A stretch of 64,000 nt of DNA from assembly GCF_036669915.1 (NCBI RefSeq), contig NC_089319.1:18969885-19033884 (forward strand), in the 5' to 3' direction. Position numbers and translations under genes: made by a program. Shown here piece by piece: positions 11,601-24,200 of the stretch. This stretch comes from Pocillopora verrucosa (taxonomy: Eukaryota > Cnidaria > Anthozoa > Scleractinia > Pocilloporidae). Each line of letters starts with the position of its first letter. Position 1 is the first letter of the stretch. Below the pieces are notes generated by a model that was given only the letters and a program-made list of their open reading frames with translations, did not search any database and had not been told where the DNA came from.

Positions 11601-12725
11601 GAACACATAAGTATTTGGCCATCTGAGAATGGAAATAAGTACTCTTTCTCAACGTCTTATTCAACACAGAACCAATTTGTATCGACCTTAATTTTGATCA
11701 AAGCAAGCCGGGGTTACCTCTCGAAGGCTTTTTAAATATCTGACTAGACTACGAGCAATCCCTGCTTTTCAACTTAACCAACTTTATTTCATGAAGGAAA
11801 ACTAAACCGTTTATAATTTGGCCATGCCATTCATTTATTAGCTATTCTATCCTGCAGCTGTGCTTAAACCAGCTTTGTATTTGCTGACCTATTTGACATC
11901 CTTGTATTTTTGGTGGTGACGGCCGCTCATATCTGATCTAAAGAGGCATTGAGTAGTCACATGGCAGCCTCGTGCTAACGCTACCTCCTAGCTGTTCATC
12001 GAGTTAAATTTGTTACGTTCGTCGTCTACAATCAGTGTTAGTATACCCCTTACTATACCATAATTTCACAAATTTGCCTGGCTCTCTGCTGTTCTTAACT
12101 TTTGTCCAAGTTGGTATTTGTCGTATTTGGCTCCGGTATTCTTTGCCTCAATCGCAACTGTTTTTCGTTAAGTAACGTAACGGAGGCTTGCGTGACATTC
12201 TAGAAATCGCCATAATTACGTAGTCAAATGAAAAACTAGGTTTTCAGACGATCCAAGGCCACTCTTTTCCACGTAAATCAGACCGGAGACAAAGAAGTAA
12301 AATACGGGAGTGGGTTCGACTATTCATTTGAAGAGAAATTTCGAAAAGGTATCTAAATGTAGTTATTTTCCCTATACAAAACCCTTATATTACTGTTGTT
12401 ACGTAAGAGGTACGAAGCAGTCGTATGGCAACCTATGCCATATGGGCTACCTATGCCATCGATGCAAATTAAATCAGCGTCTCGAGAGATTGTAAACTTT
12501 AAAAAATTACATGTCTAGTTAAATCATTAGATTACCTGTACGTTCTCGGCTTTCTTTAAAATGATCCATGAATATCGGCAAGAGCACTCCAAAACTATAA
12601 ACCAATCCAGTGGTGAAAGCCAGATTCGTTGCAGCGGCGAAGCAAACAATCCAAGCCCAGAAGCTTTCCCTTTTGTGCGATGGGTGACCATCACGAAATA
12701 TTTTACAGACAGCACAGGAAAACAT
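8676..12725 (-). CDS. Monocarboxylate-transporter-like protein (SLC16 family, MFS)
   Basis: Predicted 12-span plasma membrane carrier of the major facilitator superfamily; substrate not predictable here. Exons (5' to 3'): 12536-12725, 10918-11510, 9701-10070, 8676-8842, all GT-AG and phase-consistent, total 439 residues. TM1 has FWAWIVCFAAATNLAFTTGL followed by VYSFGVLLPIFMDHFKESR, and exon 2 opens with AWVGSLPIALVPFFSIFAS, both typical of SLC16. The family TM5 signature appears in degenerate form as CFDKREAFALGIVSTGQGLG, and the TM1 DG(G/S)WGW signature as ESFWAW, with both glycines lost. A polar loop (about residues 205-235, SGEQLSSEEDGQRRKSKR) separates the two six-span halves, as expected. 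The stop is TGA at 8676-8678. The first ATG is the only one found in frame, but an upstream exon cannot be excluded. Closest in style to MCT12/13/14-type orphans; specific paralog not assigned. Confidence 0.85.
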
Positions 12726-13752
12726 AATAAAGATTTACAATCAATTGTAAAGCACGGAATACAGACTCGTTCCTTGAATTAATGAATAAAAGTCACGCAG
12801 AGACAAGGTCATGGTCTCATCATATGACGCGATTACTCTGCATATTAGCCAGTGTTGGCCAGTTCCAAACCCTGCAGGAAAAATCTTTGGAAAAATGAAT
12901 ATATTTTTGATTTTCGTAATTATTCAGTACAGCCTGACACCTGACTCTGTGTGAGACGCTTTTAGTCCCGAGGGGGTATAATGCTTACTCTCGGGTTGTG
13001 TGACCCTTTGTCCCTCCATCTTTTGTGACCAGTAATGTTTGATTTCATATGCCTCGTTTCGACTCAGAAATGATCCAATCACAATATTTGTCATTTTTGA
13101 ATGGATGACCAACACAAGGCAATAAAAGAACAATTTAGCCTCAACCCTAAAGATAAGAAGGCAGGTCCCTACCCTGAATAGTGAAACAAAATTGCAAAAT
13201 CTGCCGCGAACAAACATCATGAAACACAGTGTTTCATATGGATTTCCCTTTATCTTCCATAATCAGTCGGCCACAAACGTATGTGCCAATTAATTCTATA
13301 GACGTAACCTCACCTAAATTAAACTACGAGAATAATAGAAAAATGATATCATCACACAAATAGCACACAATATACACGAAAGAATTTTATTCACATAATC
13401 TCCCCCGCGAGCACATGATCATTAGTGTCGCAATTTTCTACCAGGTTGATCATTGGCAATCCTTGAAAAACTTAACGATGCGTAATCAGCAAGCTTTGTC
13501 GGCTTTGTTTTCGTTGTTTTTGTTGTTTTGTTTGATTCAGTTCCCAGATCGTGTTCCTTTTATTTCAAACCAGACCTTAAGCTCAACCCTCTTACTCCAA
13601 GATCAAAATTTCTAGTTGATTGTGCCCGATGTAGATCGCTAAATGTAGGTGTTTTCATACACAAACAGGCAGTTTTGAGTTTCCATTGCTCTTCAGCCCG
13701 TTGAAATAATAATTATTGGGGGTAACTCAAGTTTATAGAGAAAAGCATATTG
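12726..13752. other. Intergenic region between transporter start and polycystin 3' end
   Basis: Contains the 5' side of the SLC16-like gene and the 3' UTR of the polycystin-like gene, both on the minus strand. TTTATT at 13386-13391 reads AATAAA on the minus strand and may be the polycystin polyadenylation signal about 360 bp past its stop. A 98-codon minus ORF at 12924-13220 has no recognisable features. Confidence 0.5.
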
Positions 13753-15209
13753 TCATAAACGAGAATCAGCAGTTTTTGCCTTTTTTAAAGAGTTATGACG
13801 AATTCTCCGGGATATGTAACAGCAAAGCAAGTCATCTTCATTCTCGATATCGTTGATCACATTCACGTAACATGCCAGTCTGTCTAAGGCTTTCTCGAGC
13901 CGCTTAGCACTCTCTTTCCTTTCTGTACGTTTCTTCCTACTCACATACAGTGGTCTGTTCATGGCCTTGTTAGAAAACGCGGACTGCGATTCCTTAGTGG
14001 CTCTGTTCAGTGCCCGTATGCCTAAGAGGTCTCTGAAGTACATCATGATAAATTCCAGCATCTCAAATTCGTTCTGCATTTGGTCATTTTGCCGTTTTAC
14101 TACTTCGAAAGATTCAATTATGATGGCAATGAGAAGGTTTAGAAACAAGAAATTGGTCAAGATGGTGTAGAGAAAGAAAATCAGCGCGCAAAGAATCTTG
14201 TGCAATCCCATCATTTCTTCAAAGTCAAATTGTCCCAAGAGGACGCTGAGAAGTTTCTGCATGGAGCCAATCAGCGTGCTGAAAGAGTCGTAGTTGCTTG
14301 CAAAAAGAAAATGATAAAGCTGCGAAAATGCCAGAAAGACAATGATCAACACGATAAAGTATTGCAAGAGTTCTCTGCTTGCATGTCGCAATGTACAGGA
14401 AAGAAGAAATATTCTCCGGTTGAATTTCAACAGTTTGATAAATTTGAGACAAATGACAAACACAGTTACACCAACCACGTTTTCGAACATAAGCTGCCAA
14501 GCTGAAAGGTACTGGAAACTAATGAACTTGGTGAGATTTTGGCGATAAAGATGCAAAGTCCACTTCCTCAATCCCAGACAGATGAAATAAAACGACAGAG
14601 CGATCCAGCAGAGAATCATTACAGCAAGGTCCATCAAATTCCACACCTCTGTGAAGTACCTTCCCTTTGTCTTGTAAATCTTTTTAGCCTCTCGGTATGT
14701 GAAGTAAATTACAAATATCAAGAAAAAGACTTCACAGGCGAGAATAAACAATTGAAAATCACCGACGTAACGGTAGAGGCGGTAGGCAAGGACCTCTGAA
14801 TGTGGGAAAACTCCTCCTGTTGGAAATACCTCCATCAGAAACGTTACCGCACAGAACAAGTTGCTATTTGGGTTGTAGAATGTAAACTCGATGAATATGC
14901 TTCGTGTATGGCGGTCCAACCAGAGCGCAGCCCTGGAATCCTTGATCTGTCGCAAGGCTTTGTAATAGATGTGAGACAGTTCCAACACATATCCCCCTCC
15001 CGAGTATGTTTTTACACCACCCGTGTAAGGGTAGCCATCTAAGTCGCTGGCAGAGCTGTATCTCCAGGGACCTGGTAGCGAAGTCTTAGAGTTGTTTGAG
15101 GGTGACCCCCAGCCAGCAGTGTAAGCTTGTTCTTCCTCTGTAGTCATTCCATACTGTGAGGAGCACCTTGAGAAGAAATTTTGTACTTGGGGCACCACAC
15201 GACAAGAAT
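13753..15209 (-). CDS. Polycystin-like last exon: TOP domain end and channel segments TM7-TM11
   Basis: A 1457-nt terminal exon in phase with 15537-15702. It completes the polycystin TOP domain (SCRVVPQVQNFF, PWRYSSASDLDGYPYTGGV, YSGGGYVLEL, ALWLDRHTRSIFIEFTFYNP) and then encodes the voltage-sensor-like and pore segments (LACEVFFLIFVIYFTYREA, EVWNLMDLAVMILCWIALSF, VVGVTVFVICLKFIKLLKFN, LQYFIVLIIVFLAFSQLYHF, and FLFLNLLIAIIIESFEVV). The pore loop reads LLGQFDFEEM, with Gln (14230-14232) where TRPP2 has Asp in its LGD filter. A basic coiled C-terminal tail of about 110 residues ends DSRL at the TGA at 13753-13755. Confidence 0.92.
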
Positions 15210-18200
15210 CTAAGTATGAGAGAGAGAAACATCAATAGAGGGCTTATGAGAGAGTTAAGGGAATTGAAATCCCTTCGTAAAGTTGCTTCGTACTCATTAG
15301 TTTCAATGAGGAATAAAGGAAACGAGAGATGGTATTAGACTGGACGGTGTAACATTGCAAGATTAGCTCCAACCGTTATGGCTTTAGTAAGATCCATGAA
15401 TGAAGAATCACTGATAAATATTACGATGTTCTTCAGTTCTAGAGCTACGCAAAAATTTTAACCGAAAAAATGTCGAGAAATTATTTTGTATACATCTATG
15501 AGGAAAAAACTATTATCTTTATATTTCTCTTCTCACCTTTCTTTGCCCTGTGCTGTCGCAACCTAGCCACACCCACCACAAATCCGCTTTCTCCTTCCAT
15601 AAACGTCGGAGCTTTTCCGGTGTAGAAGTACGATGGCAAGTTGTACAGTGTCGGAAGCATTGCGAGCTCTGCCCAATCCCACATATCTCTCTGTCGAATG
15701 ATCTATATAAAGACAATAGGAAAAATAAATTTGTTAAAAACATTGTAACTCAGTTGATTTTGCACCGAAAATAACCGGATCAGGTCAAGAGCTGGAACGA
15801 TCTGCTGCACAAAGTGATTTCATCTAAAGCTGAGAAAATTGGAACGTGAATGGTTTTTGTAGTCGATGTCAATACCACGAATATTTGGAAAGGAAAAAGC
15901 AAAACTCTTAAAGGTTTACTAAATTGTCTTACAAGGTTATGAGAATTGAAAGGAGATATAACAGTGTCAACGTAAGACGATTACCAGCTGGCTACTGTGA
16001 AAGCGCAATTGAAGGTTAGACGTTGTAGACAAACCCAGCATGAGAAATTTAATTCTGCCTAAAGCAAGGCTATCAATACGTAACAGTACATTTTGCTGCA
16101 GCTTGTTGCGTCTTACGTTGAAGTGGCATTGAAGTGGTCATTAGTCAGTCAATAACTGATTGAACAAAGGCTCCAAAGCGCTTGATCTATAGCAAAGTAG
16201 GCCTCATAATCCTTAATTCATTCATATTTTACATTTGAAAACTCACTCCGAAGGTTGGGTGAAATAAAATTAACTACTCAGAACAAAAAGAAGTTGACAA
16301 AAATTGACTAAAGGAATTCTTCTATAGAGGAAGACAAAATAGTTTTAGATATGTTTAATTCAAAGTAAGGCCCTTGATAAAGAGGACAAATCGAAACTTA
16401 CCTGAGCGAATCTCTGCGGCTTAAACCCCCCTGGTTCCTCACTAAATGTTTGTTGTAGTAGAATTTTGGCGACAGCGTCATTCTGACGAAAAGCGCTTTG
16501 ATCTCTGAAGCCATAGGCAATGAGAAGAACAAGTAATGTGAATACGAGGAAAGTCCCTATATCAAGCAATATAGCGTGCATCAAGCGTTGTTTTTTTGCC
16601 CTGTCTCGGGCACGCCTGATACTGTCTTCTGTCGGCACCTTGATAGGAGGGGCCTCGGTGCGTTCCTCGAAGTCCTCTTCCAAACCCTGAAGCTGCCTCT
16701 GCAACAGTTCTTCATCAAATTTTAGTTGTGATTTTGGCGAAAATGCGACTTTGCTGGGCTTTTTAAAGATATACGCGAAAAATAAAGCGAAAGCGACAAC
16801 TTTGAGCGGCTGGCTTACAAAAATATCTTGTGTGAGCGAAAAGAACATGGATAGAAGCCATTGTGTGGATTTCTTGAGACCAAACTGGATCCCGTACAAC
16901 AATGTTACCGATGCAGCAGTTAGAGAGGTTAATATAACCAAAAACCATCCAATATAGACAAACCACCAAGGCAGTCCTTTCTTATGGGAAGGGTGTTCCG
17001 CAATCGGTGCATTCGACGACTTCTCAGGGTCGTTTGTGGGTGACTGCCGAGATGGAGAGTATCTTGTTAGCAGAGATCTTAAATCAGAGGTTGAATCAGG
17101 AGGAGTCTCTGTTGCTAAAGATATTGAAAGAGCAGGAAAATGAGCAGAACGTAGAGCAGATTCCAGGCTAAATCCTTTATCTTCGTATTTTGGTGATCCC
17201 TGAGAAGTGCATTTTCTTACACTTTGGTATTGACCAGCGGAATGGATACAAAGTGCAGAGCCTTCCCCAGATCCAAATTTCACTGTGGTGATTTCCGTTT
17301 GAATAGACGAGAATCGTGGTCTGGGTTTTGGCCTTAAGCAGCAATGATTTTGTGTAGGCTTCGGGCGGCTGTGTCTGAAAATCTGCACCAAAAGTAAATT
17401 GATTGGAAACACAATAAGACTGCTGCATATTCCAATGGAAACTTGCTCCCATGAAAATTCAAAAGGACCGAACTGGACAGCATTGTAACGGCCACTTTCA
17501 CTCTCGTACCACAAGGCGTTGGCCATCATGGTACACAATAGAACGGACAGACAGCAAGACACGCGCTGAACCCGTGTGAAAGGGGACTGGACGGGCCGCC
17601 ACACAACCGAAAACCACAGGTGCGAGTCAGTAAGGTCATTGTAAGCTTTAGTCAGAAACAAGCGTCGAAACTCCTTCAACTCCTTGTTACTTGTTACTGG
17701 AAATATTCTATCAATCATACCATCACCTTCGTCTACTGCAAGCCAACGTTCACATACGAAGTGCCAGATTCCATCAGTGTCAACCTCACGTATGGATATC
17801 TGCTTTACGAACCAAGCCGGATCCTTACCGAAGTTATCGTGCCACATCCGGATATACGAAAGCTCGCCGAGGGTCTCTGGGGTCGTTAGAAGAAACGAAT
17901 CGATGCAACCTCGAGCCAACGTCACTCGGTGACTGCTCTTAAGCAGAAATGCATGACTTTCGCCTTTTTCTCCTGTTAAAGTCATGGCAACGTTAGCAGT
18001 TGTTCCAGCGTGTCTGCGCATGCCAGTACAAATGACAACCTCGTAGGCGTGTGTGTCTCCTGGTCTGTTGCTCGGGCTCAAAGTTAAGCCTGTCTGTAGG
18101 AGTAATGATGGAAACGATGAAACTCTAATATCTGCTTGATTCAGCCCATCCCCTTCTCTACAGGACACTAACACGTTTCGACACGTTGGCTGGGGCTAAC

Positions 18201-21200
18201 GGATAAAATATCGTAATTTGACGCGCTGAATGTTTATGTTTATTTGTTACCTATCGACAGATGTCCCTTGTGCCTAAGTGACGCATTTTCGTGAAAAGTA
18301 CATCCTTATGCCAAAACATTTTAGCTTACTCGATCATCTGTTTCTAACAACCAGCGGTAATTGCTATGAAGCTAAAGGAAACGATTTCCATTTGATAGCA
18401 CTCTTCTAAAGAAGCTTCACACAAAAAAGTTGATTCAATTTTGTGTCCTCTACCAATACCTTATTTTTATCTTTACGATCCTGGCGACGAGCCCAGATGA
18501 CAACCAAGAAGTACAAACCAAACGTGACACAGAGCACAGAAAGGACTGGGGCATAGTTTGAGGGGTCTGATATTCTGCTGGCTATGATATCCAGGTCAAG
18601 TTTATTGGGAGGAACGAAAACACGGCTTCCAAACCACGTTAAGTGATTACTACGACATTCAACGTGCTCTGATGTGGTCATTGAACCAACCTTTAAAAAA
18701 AAACGTTTTTAACATAATCCTGTGTTTATGCTTCTCACATTGTTTATGAAGTTTGCGATTGGCTGATGATAATCTGAAATGATAATTTGGGATTTACTTA
18801 CCTGCACCAATTACATAGTCTATATTATGGTATTAAGAAAGAACTAAAAAACGTCGAGATGCTGTCTGTACCACGTGCGTCCTGTACGTTTTTCAATAAA
18901 TTAAAAGCCCTTTGATTAGCATGCCTAAACGAACTTGCTACATTTCCAGACACACGTTTTAGGACATTTACTTCCTTCCCTGTTACTCTCAAAGTTGTTC
19001 CGCAAGATGCCATGGAACCATTTGCAATTGAAAATATTTTAAGGGGAAAGGAAGCAGGAGAACATCGTACGCGTTGTTCTGGAAAAGTGTCCCAAGTAAT
19101 TATGTCTAGGGGTGCAACTCTACGACTAACAAACAAATTTCTGAATGAATTGAGGTTTGTAGCTCATAGCTCATCAAATTGACTGACCTTTCGTCAAATC
19201 TTGCACAAGCAGTGAATGCACAAACTTGCTCATGGGGAAATCAACACATTTGTGTGATCAGTCATTGCAAACGAATGAAACGACTGTTCTCGCAAAGAGT
19301 TTCTCTTCAACCACAATATCAGTTCTCATATTTACTAAAACAGCAATGGCTGTGTCGTGTTGAGATATCCTCATGGAAGCTATTTTGCGCGAAAAAAACA
19401 CTTGATAATGTCGCCCAACCGAACTAACTGGTTCGGCAATTTGTGTCAGGCTATCAGGATGTCATCGTGGTGATAGCGTGACACAAAATAATACAAGATA
19501 CATGTGGGACTAATGTGTGCCAGTGAGTCATGACCGCATCTACGTCAGAGATAGGGATCAGAACTAATGAAAGTGTTGGGTAACCACCCCCGTCTCCTCC
19601 CTCCCCCCAGCCCATTTACCTCACAACCATCTGTGGTCCACGCCTGCATTTTCTCGCTCCAGTAATAACAGCCGATGGCCATTACAGATACGCCATATCG
19701 TATCTTAGTTGTCACAGCTGTGATATTTGTTTCATTTCTTTCTGCCTTCAATTTCACACCGAGGTAGAGCTTCTCCGAAGTATTTAAATACTTTCTCGAT
19801 ATGAGTCGTTTTAAAGTGGTGTTACACGAGGTGATAATCCATTGGAAGTCAAAGGTGTCGGTGCTAGGCTTCGAGTTTCTCCTTCCAGTAATGATTAGTT
19901 TGTAGCCGCTCGTGACCCCAGAACAGTTTATTGTAAAGTAAAGTGCGCTTTTGTTATCGGAATCGATCTTGAAGAACGTGATGTTCTCTTCAGGATCAAT
20001 GATACCATTCATATTGTTACGATCTTTAATCTGTGATTGGTTTAGCGACAGGAATATGGACACAGGCTCTGTTAGATCCCGGATTTGGATTTCCTTTCCA
20101 GAAGTCTCCAAAAGCTCAAGTGTTGACACTGGTGTATCAATAGGAGTGGCGTCGTTTGAAATAAACGGGGTCTGGGACATGGTTATCACCTACAATGATA
20201 AAGTGATTAATAGAAGAGGGTAGAAACTGCTAAAAAAAAAGGGGAGGAATGGCTTACATCGGAACCACACTAGAATCTGATAGCATTTGGTTGGTTCATT
20301 TTGGCTCAAAATTATCATTAACTTTTTCGTGCCAAAGAGAATCAGATCTACTCTATGATTCCCACCTCCCCCTCCCCCCCCCCCGCCGCACCCTTGTAGA
20401 AACCTTACTTACAAAATGAATCCCACAAAGAACGATTTCAATGTTCCAATAAACTTTTCAAGTGCAAAATCAAAATCGGTTATAACTGTGCCTCGAGGTT
20501 TTCACCGGTTCAGATTGCGCGATCTCCTCTGTTCCAATACATTAATCAAACTGCTGGTTTCAAGTAAGGTACACCTATACCACCTGTATAATTTCAAAGG
20601 AATCGTGTTGAATGGTTTTCAAACTGACCTTTGTATTGACTGCATTGAAAGAACTAAGTCTGTCTTTCTTTACTTCGTGCGGAATTTGAAAAGTGACCTC
20701 TCCTCCGTTCAGCGCCGCGTCATTTATGTTGCTAGGAGACTGGCGAGTAAGGGTCAATTTCATCAAGCTTGAGGACACGTGACTCGGAGGATCTCCCTTG
20801 CGTTGATAGTCCAATAGTTTTTGCGCAGCATAATTGACACCCTCTAGGGACTTGTTAGTGGCTTGTTCACACTGAAGTAAAAAATTTCAATATCCTATAA
20901 CTGGATTGTTTTGTAGTATTTAAAAAAAAATACCTTGCTCAAGTGGTAGTGCCCTTTAAAAAAATTACAAGCTCACAATATTTTTGCTTCGAGTTCCCAT
21001 TAGCTCTTCCTGATGCCAACTTTTAGTTTGATTTGCTTTTATGACTGCTATAGTTTGGGTTTAGCTCCATTCAACCAAGAAGCGCTCAAGATGCAAAGGA
21101 AGAACAGATAAAAAGGTCAAGTGGCCGATCTCAAGCGCAGGAAAACGCTCATAACCAAGTCCTGATTTATGTAAGATTTGTTCCTCTTTCATGTGAATAT

Positions 21201-24200
21201 TTCGTAAATGTTAGGAATCATTCACAGAGCGCCGTGAAGCAAACTGATGCAACATGTACAGTTAAAATAGCTCTGATCACTTTTTAGGGAACACTTAAAA
21301 GGGGAAGGTGTTAAAATATAAGAGAAGCCTTACCTTTTCTTGGTGGTCTTTGTTTCTTGCCTCATTGCTATCATCAATCCAGTCTTTGATTTCACCAGAA
21401 TTCTGTTGGCGTTTTACTTCATTGCTTGTAGACACAGACGCTTCCAAGATGATGCTCAAGCCTCGAATAATTTCCCGAGTCTCGTTTGCTGCTTGGAAGC
21501 TCTTGAATTTAATAACCAATGCTTTTGCCATGTTTGAGAGAACAATTGCACTATCCTCCTTAAAATGATATCAAAGAAATGCAATGAGGTGCACCATCAA
21601 GGGCGAGGTTGAAAATTTAACTTATAAGCTTGAGAATCTGCATCGAAGCTACGCTTGATTGCGACAGTGAAAACAGCCTTCTAAAGCTTTAATGTTCAAT
21701 TTAGTTGGCCAAATATACCACTTCTGTTTTCTATAGGAATCGTATGCTTACACGTCTGACTTATATCACTGAGAGAAATTTTCCCGGTTTCCTTAATACT
21801 GCATGGATGAAATGCTAGTTTAGCGTTTTTTGATGTTTTTTCTAGTTGCTTAGTCTATATTTGAATGGAAGGGGTTTATTCGAGACTAGGGTTTCCCTTA
21901 CGCGCAAAAACGGCGTAACTGGGCAATGCTTTCTTCCCCTACCTGCTCACCCCTTTTGCGTCTTTCCTACGTTAAGCCTTTTTTAACTTGGTTTGATTTT
22001 TGAAGGGAAATTTTGGTAGCGTTTGAGCGGAAAAGGAAACTTATACGGACTTAAATTAATGCTTCTCACCAGAGCTTCAGGTGATAGTTCAGCGGTTACT
22101 CCAATGGCTTGAAGGATTCCATCTAAAGCTTGTCTGATACTCTGGGGACTACTACAGCACGTCTGAGAAAGTCTAGCGATCACTGTACTTCGGACCTAAA
22201 TAGACACGATACAAAATGAACACACTTGCTTTAGTACTAAACTGCAAAATCCAAAATTCATATTCAAGCTTAAATTCGAGTGCAAGGCTTGTGTGAGTGT
22301 ACACAGGTTTTCAGTACCAACCTCCACACGGTCATTTATGTCGGCAGAATCAGAGGCTAGCTCTTGAGAAGAAACCGAGTTTAAAACCGTGACGACGGTC
22401 GTCATCAGCTGTGTCGCTTGTTGGAATTCTCCGACCTTGAGAAGTTTCTCCAGCATAGAGTCAGGTCCGCAGACAATTCCTTTCAGAATTGAGCTAACAG
22501 AATCAGCCTCGGCACCAAAACCTGTCACCTGTAGAAAAACGAAACGTTAAACGATTTTCGACTCTTGATTCAAAGTAACAGAGTGTCTTTTTAAAAGCCA
22601 TTTCTATATGGTCGACATAACTGCACACCTTCACTTGAAGGGGAACGATTCTGTAAGATCCCAGAACGTCTGAAATTTTCACGAACAGATCCACGTTGTG
22701 ATTATTATCCTTAGATCCTGGGGGTAGGAACAATCCGTTGGAATACGGCATCCACCCGTAGTACAGCAGCATCGGTCCTTGCTCGGGATTTCCGAGGAAA
22801 AACTCGTACCGAAGAGGGCTGTCTTCGTCCCTCCAACCCGCGCAACTGATGATAAACTGTGTCTCGATTACTTGGCCTTCCGAAGGCGACACGAAACAAG
22901 ATCCATTAGTCGGAAACATGTCGGTTATTACCGAATACTGCGCCGAGAAGCCGCTTTTGTCGTTGTTGAAGAGTATTGTGTAAATCCTGTTCGGAATCAA
23001 GTTTCTCGGATCCAGCTGGAACTGTTTTGCGTAAGAAATGCTGATTAACTGTTCACCTACAGAGCGTTTTGAAATCCGCCCAGTTGCTGGGGGAGGTCCG
23101 TAAAGTTCCCAAATGCAGGTTGTGTTCGTATCGTCTTGACAACCAACACCATCAAGGACCAATTCTTTGGAGGGCACTAACTTGTGTGCGCAATTTTCCT
23201 TGCATCTGCATGAAAAAGAAGCAGTTAAGAGAGTAAAGAGTTTTGTTAGATTATTAAGAAAATTAAGCCAAACTTGGACGCCAGTGGGAGGAAAATCCGC
23301 TTTATGGAAAGGCAGAATGTACATAACAGCAGGGACGGCAAAGTAAATTTTCATTTCGGGGGGCCTGAAAACAAATGCAGGAGGCACGAGTTTGCCAGGG
23401 TGAGGGGGGGGGGGGGGGGTCTGGGGCCATCCATCCCCTAAAAATTTTATCGTGTTCTCGGGGAATAATCTGTGGAGGATTTTTTTTTCCTTTTTATACT
23501 TCATATGTAACTTATACCAAAACAAAATAAAATGCCGTCCTCGTAAAAAGTGGGGAAAGAGAGAAAAAGCCCTCTCTTCGTTAAATTCGCCGTCCCTGAA
23601 CAGTCTAAACGTTTTCTGAAAGGATTTTACAATAAGCAACATTTTGAAATCTTGTCTGAGATTTTGACTCACCCAGGATCGCACTGGGATCTTAACTGGC
23701 GTCATTATTTATGCAGTTCATGGTTTTTTCTGGTGCACACGACTTTGAACCAGCCTCGGAATCATGGATTGAATCGATTAAGAATGAAGCCCTTTAACGA
23801 TTAATGCTAACGATTAAGTACTTCTAATCGGTTGTCTTACAGTGTTGCGAATAGAAAGATCAGCTAGTTGAACATGCACAAACTAAAGCAATATATCAAT
23901 TCAAGCCCATTGCTTTTCTGATTAAGTTTAATATGATTAGCACATGACAACTTGCCACCGACCTGACGCAAAGTGGAAGGAAATTGCCCGACATAACCTC
24001 TATGCTTTGTGTTGCCTCAGCCTTTCTGGATCCTTTGGTTACTACAACAACAAACTTATATTTTCTATTGAGATCAAGGTACTTCGGTGGAAACATCAAA
24101 GCGGGCCCTCTGTTATCAATTGATCCACTAAAACAAGAGACATTACGATTGGTGTCACAAAACCACTCAAATGACAAAGCACTTCTGCCTTGGCTGTCGC

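Noticed and set aside
18825-19136. 103-codon minus-strand ORF between polycystin exons 12 and 13
   Set aside because: The GPS motif is completed by joining 19620 to 18690 directly; inserting this ORF would break the motif.
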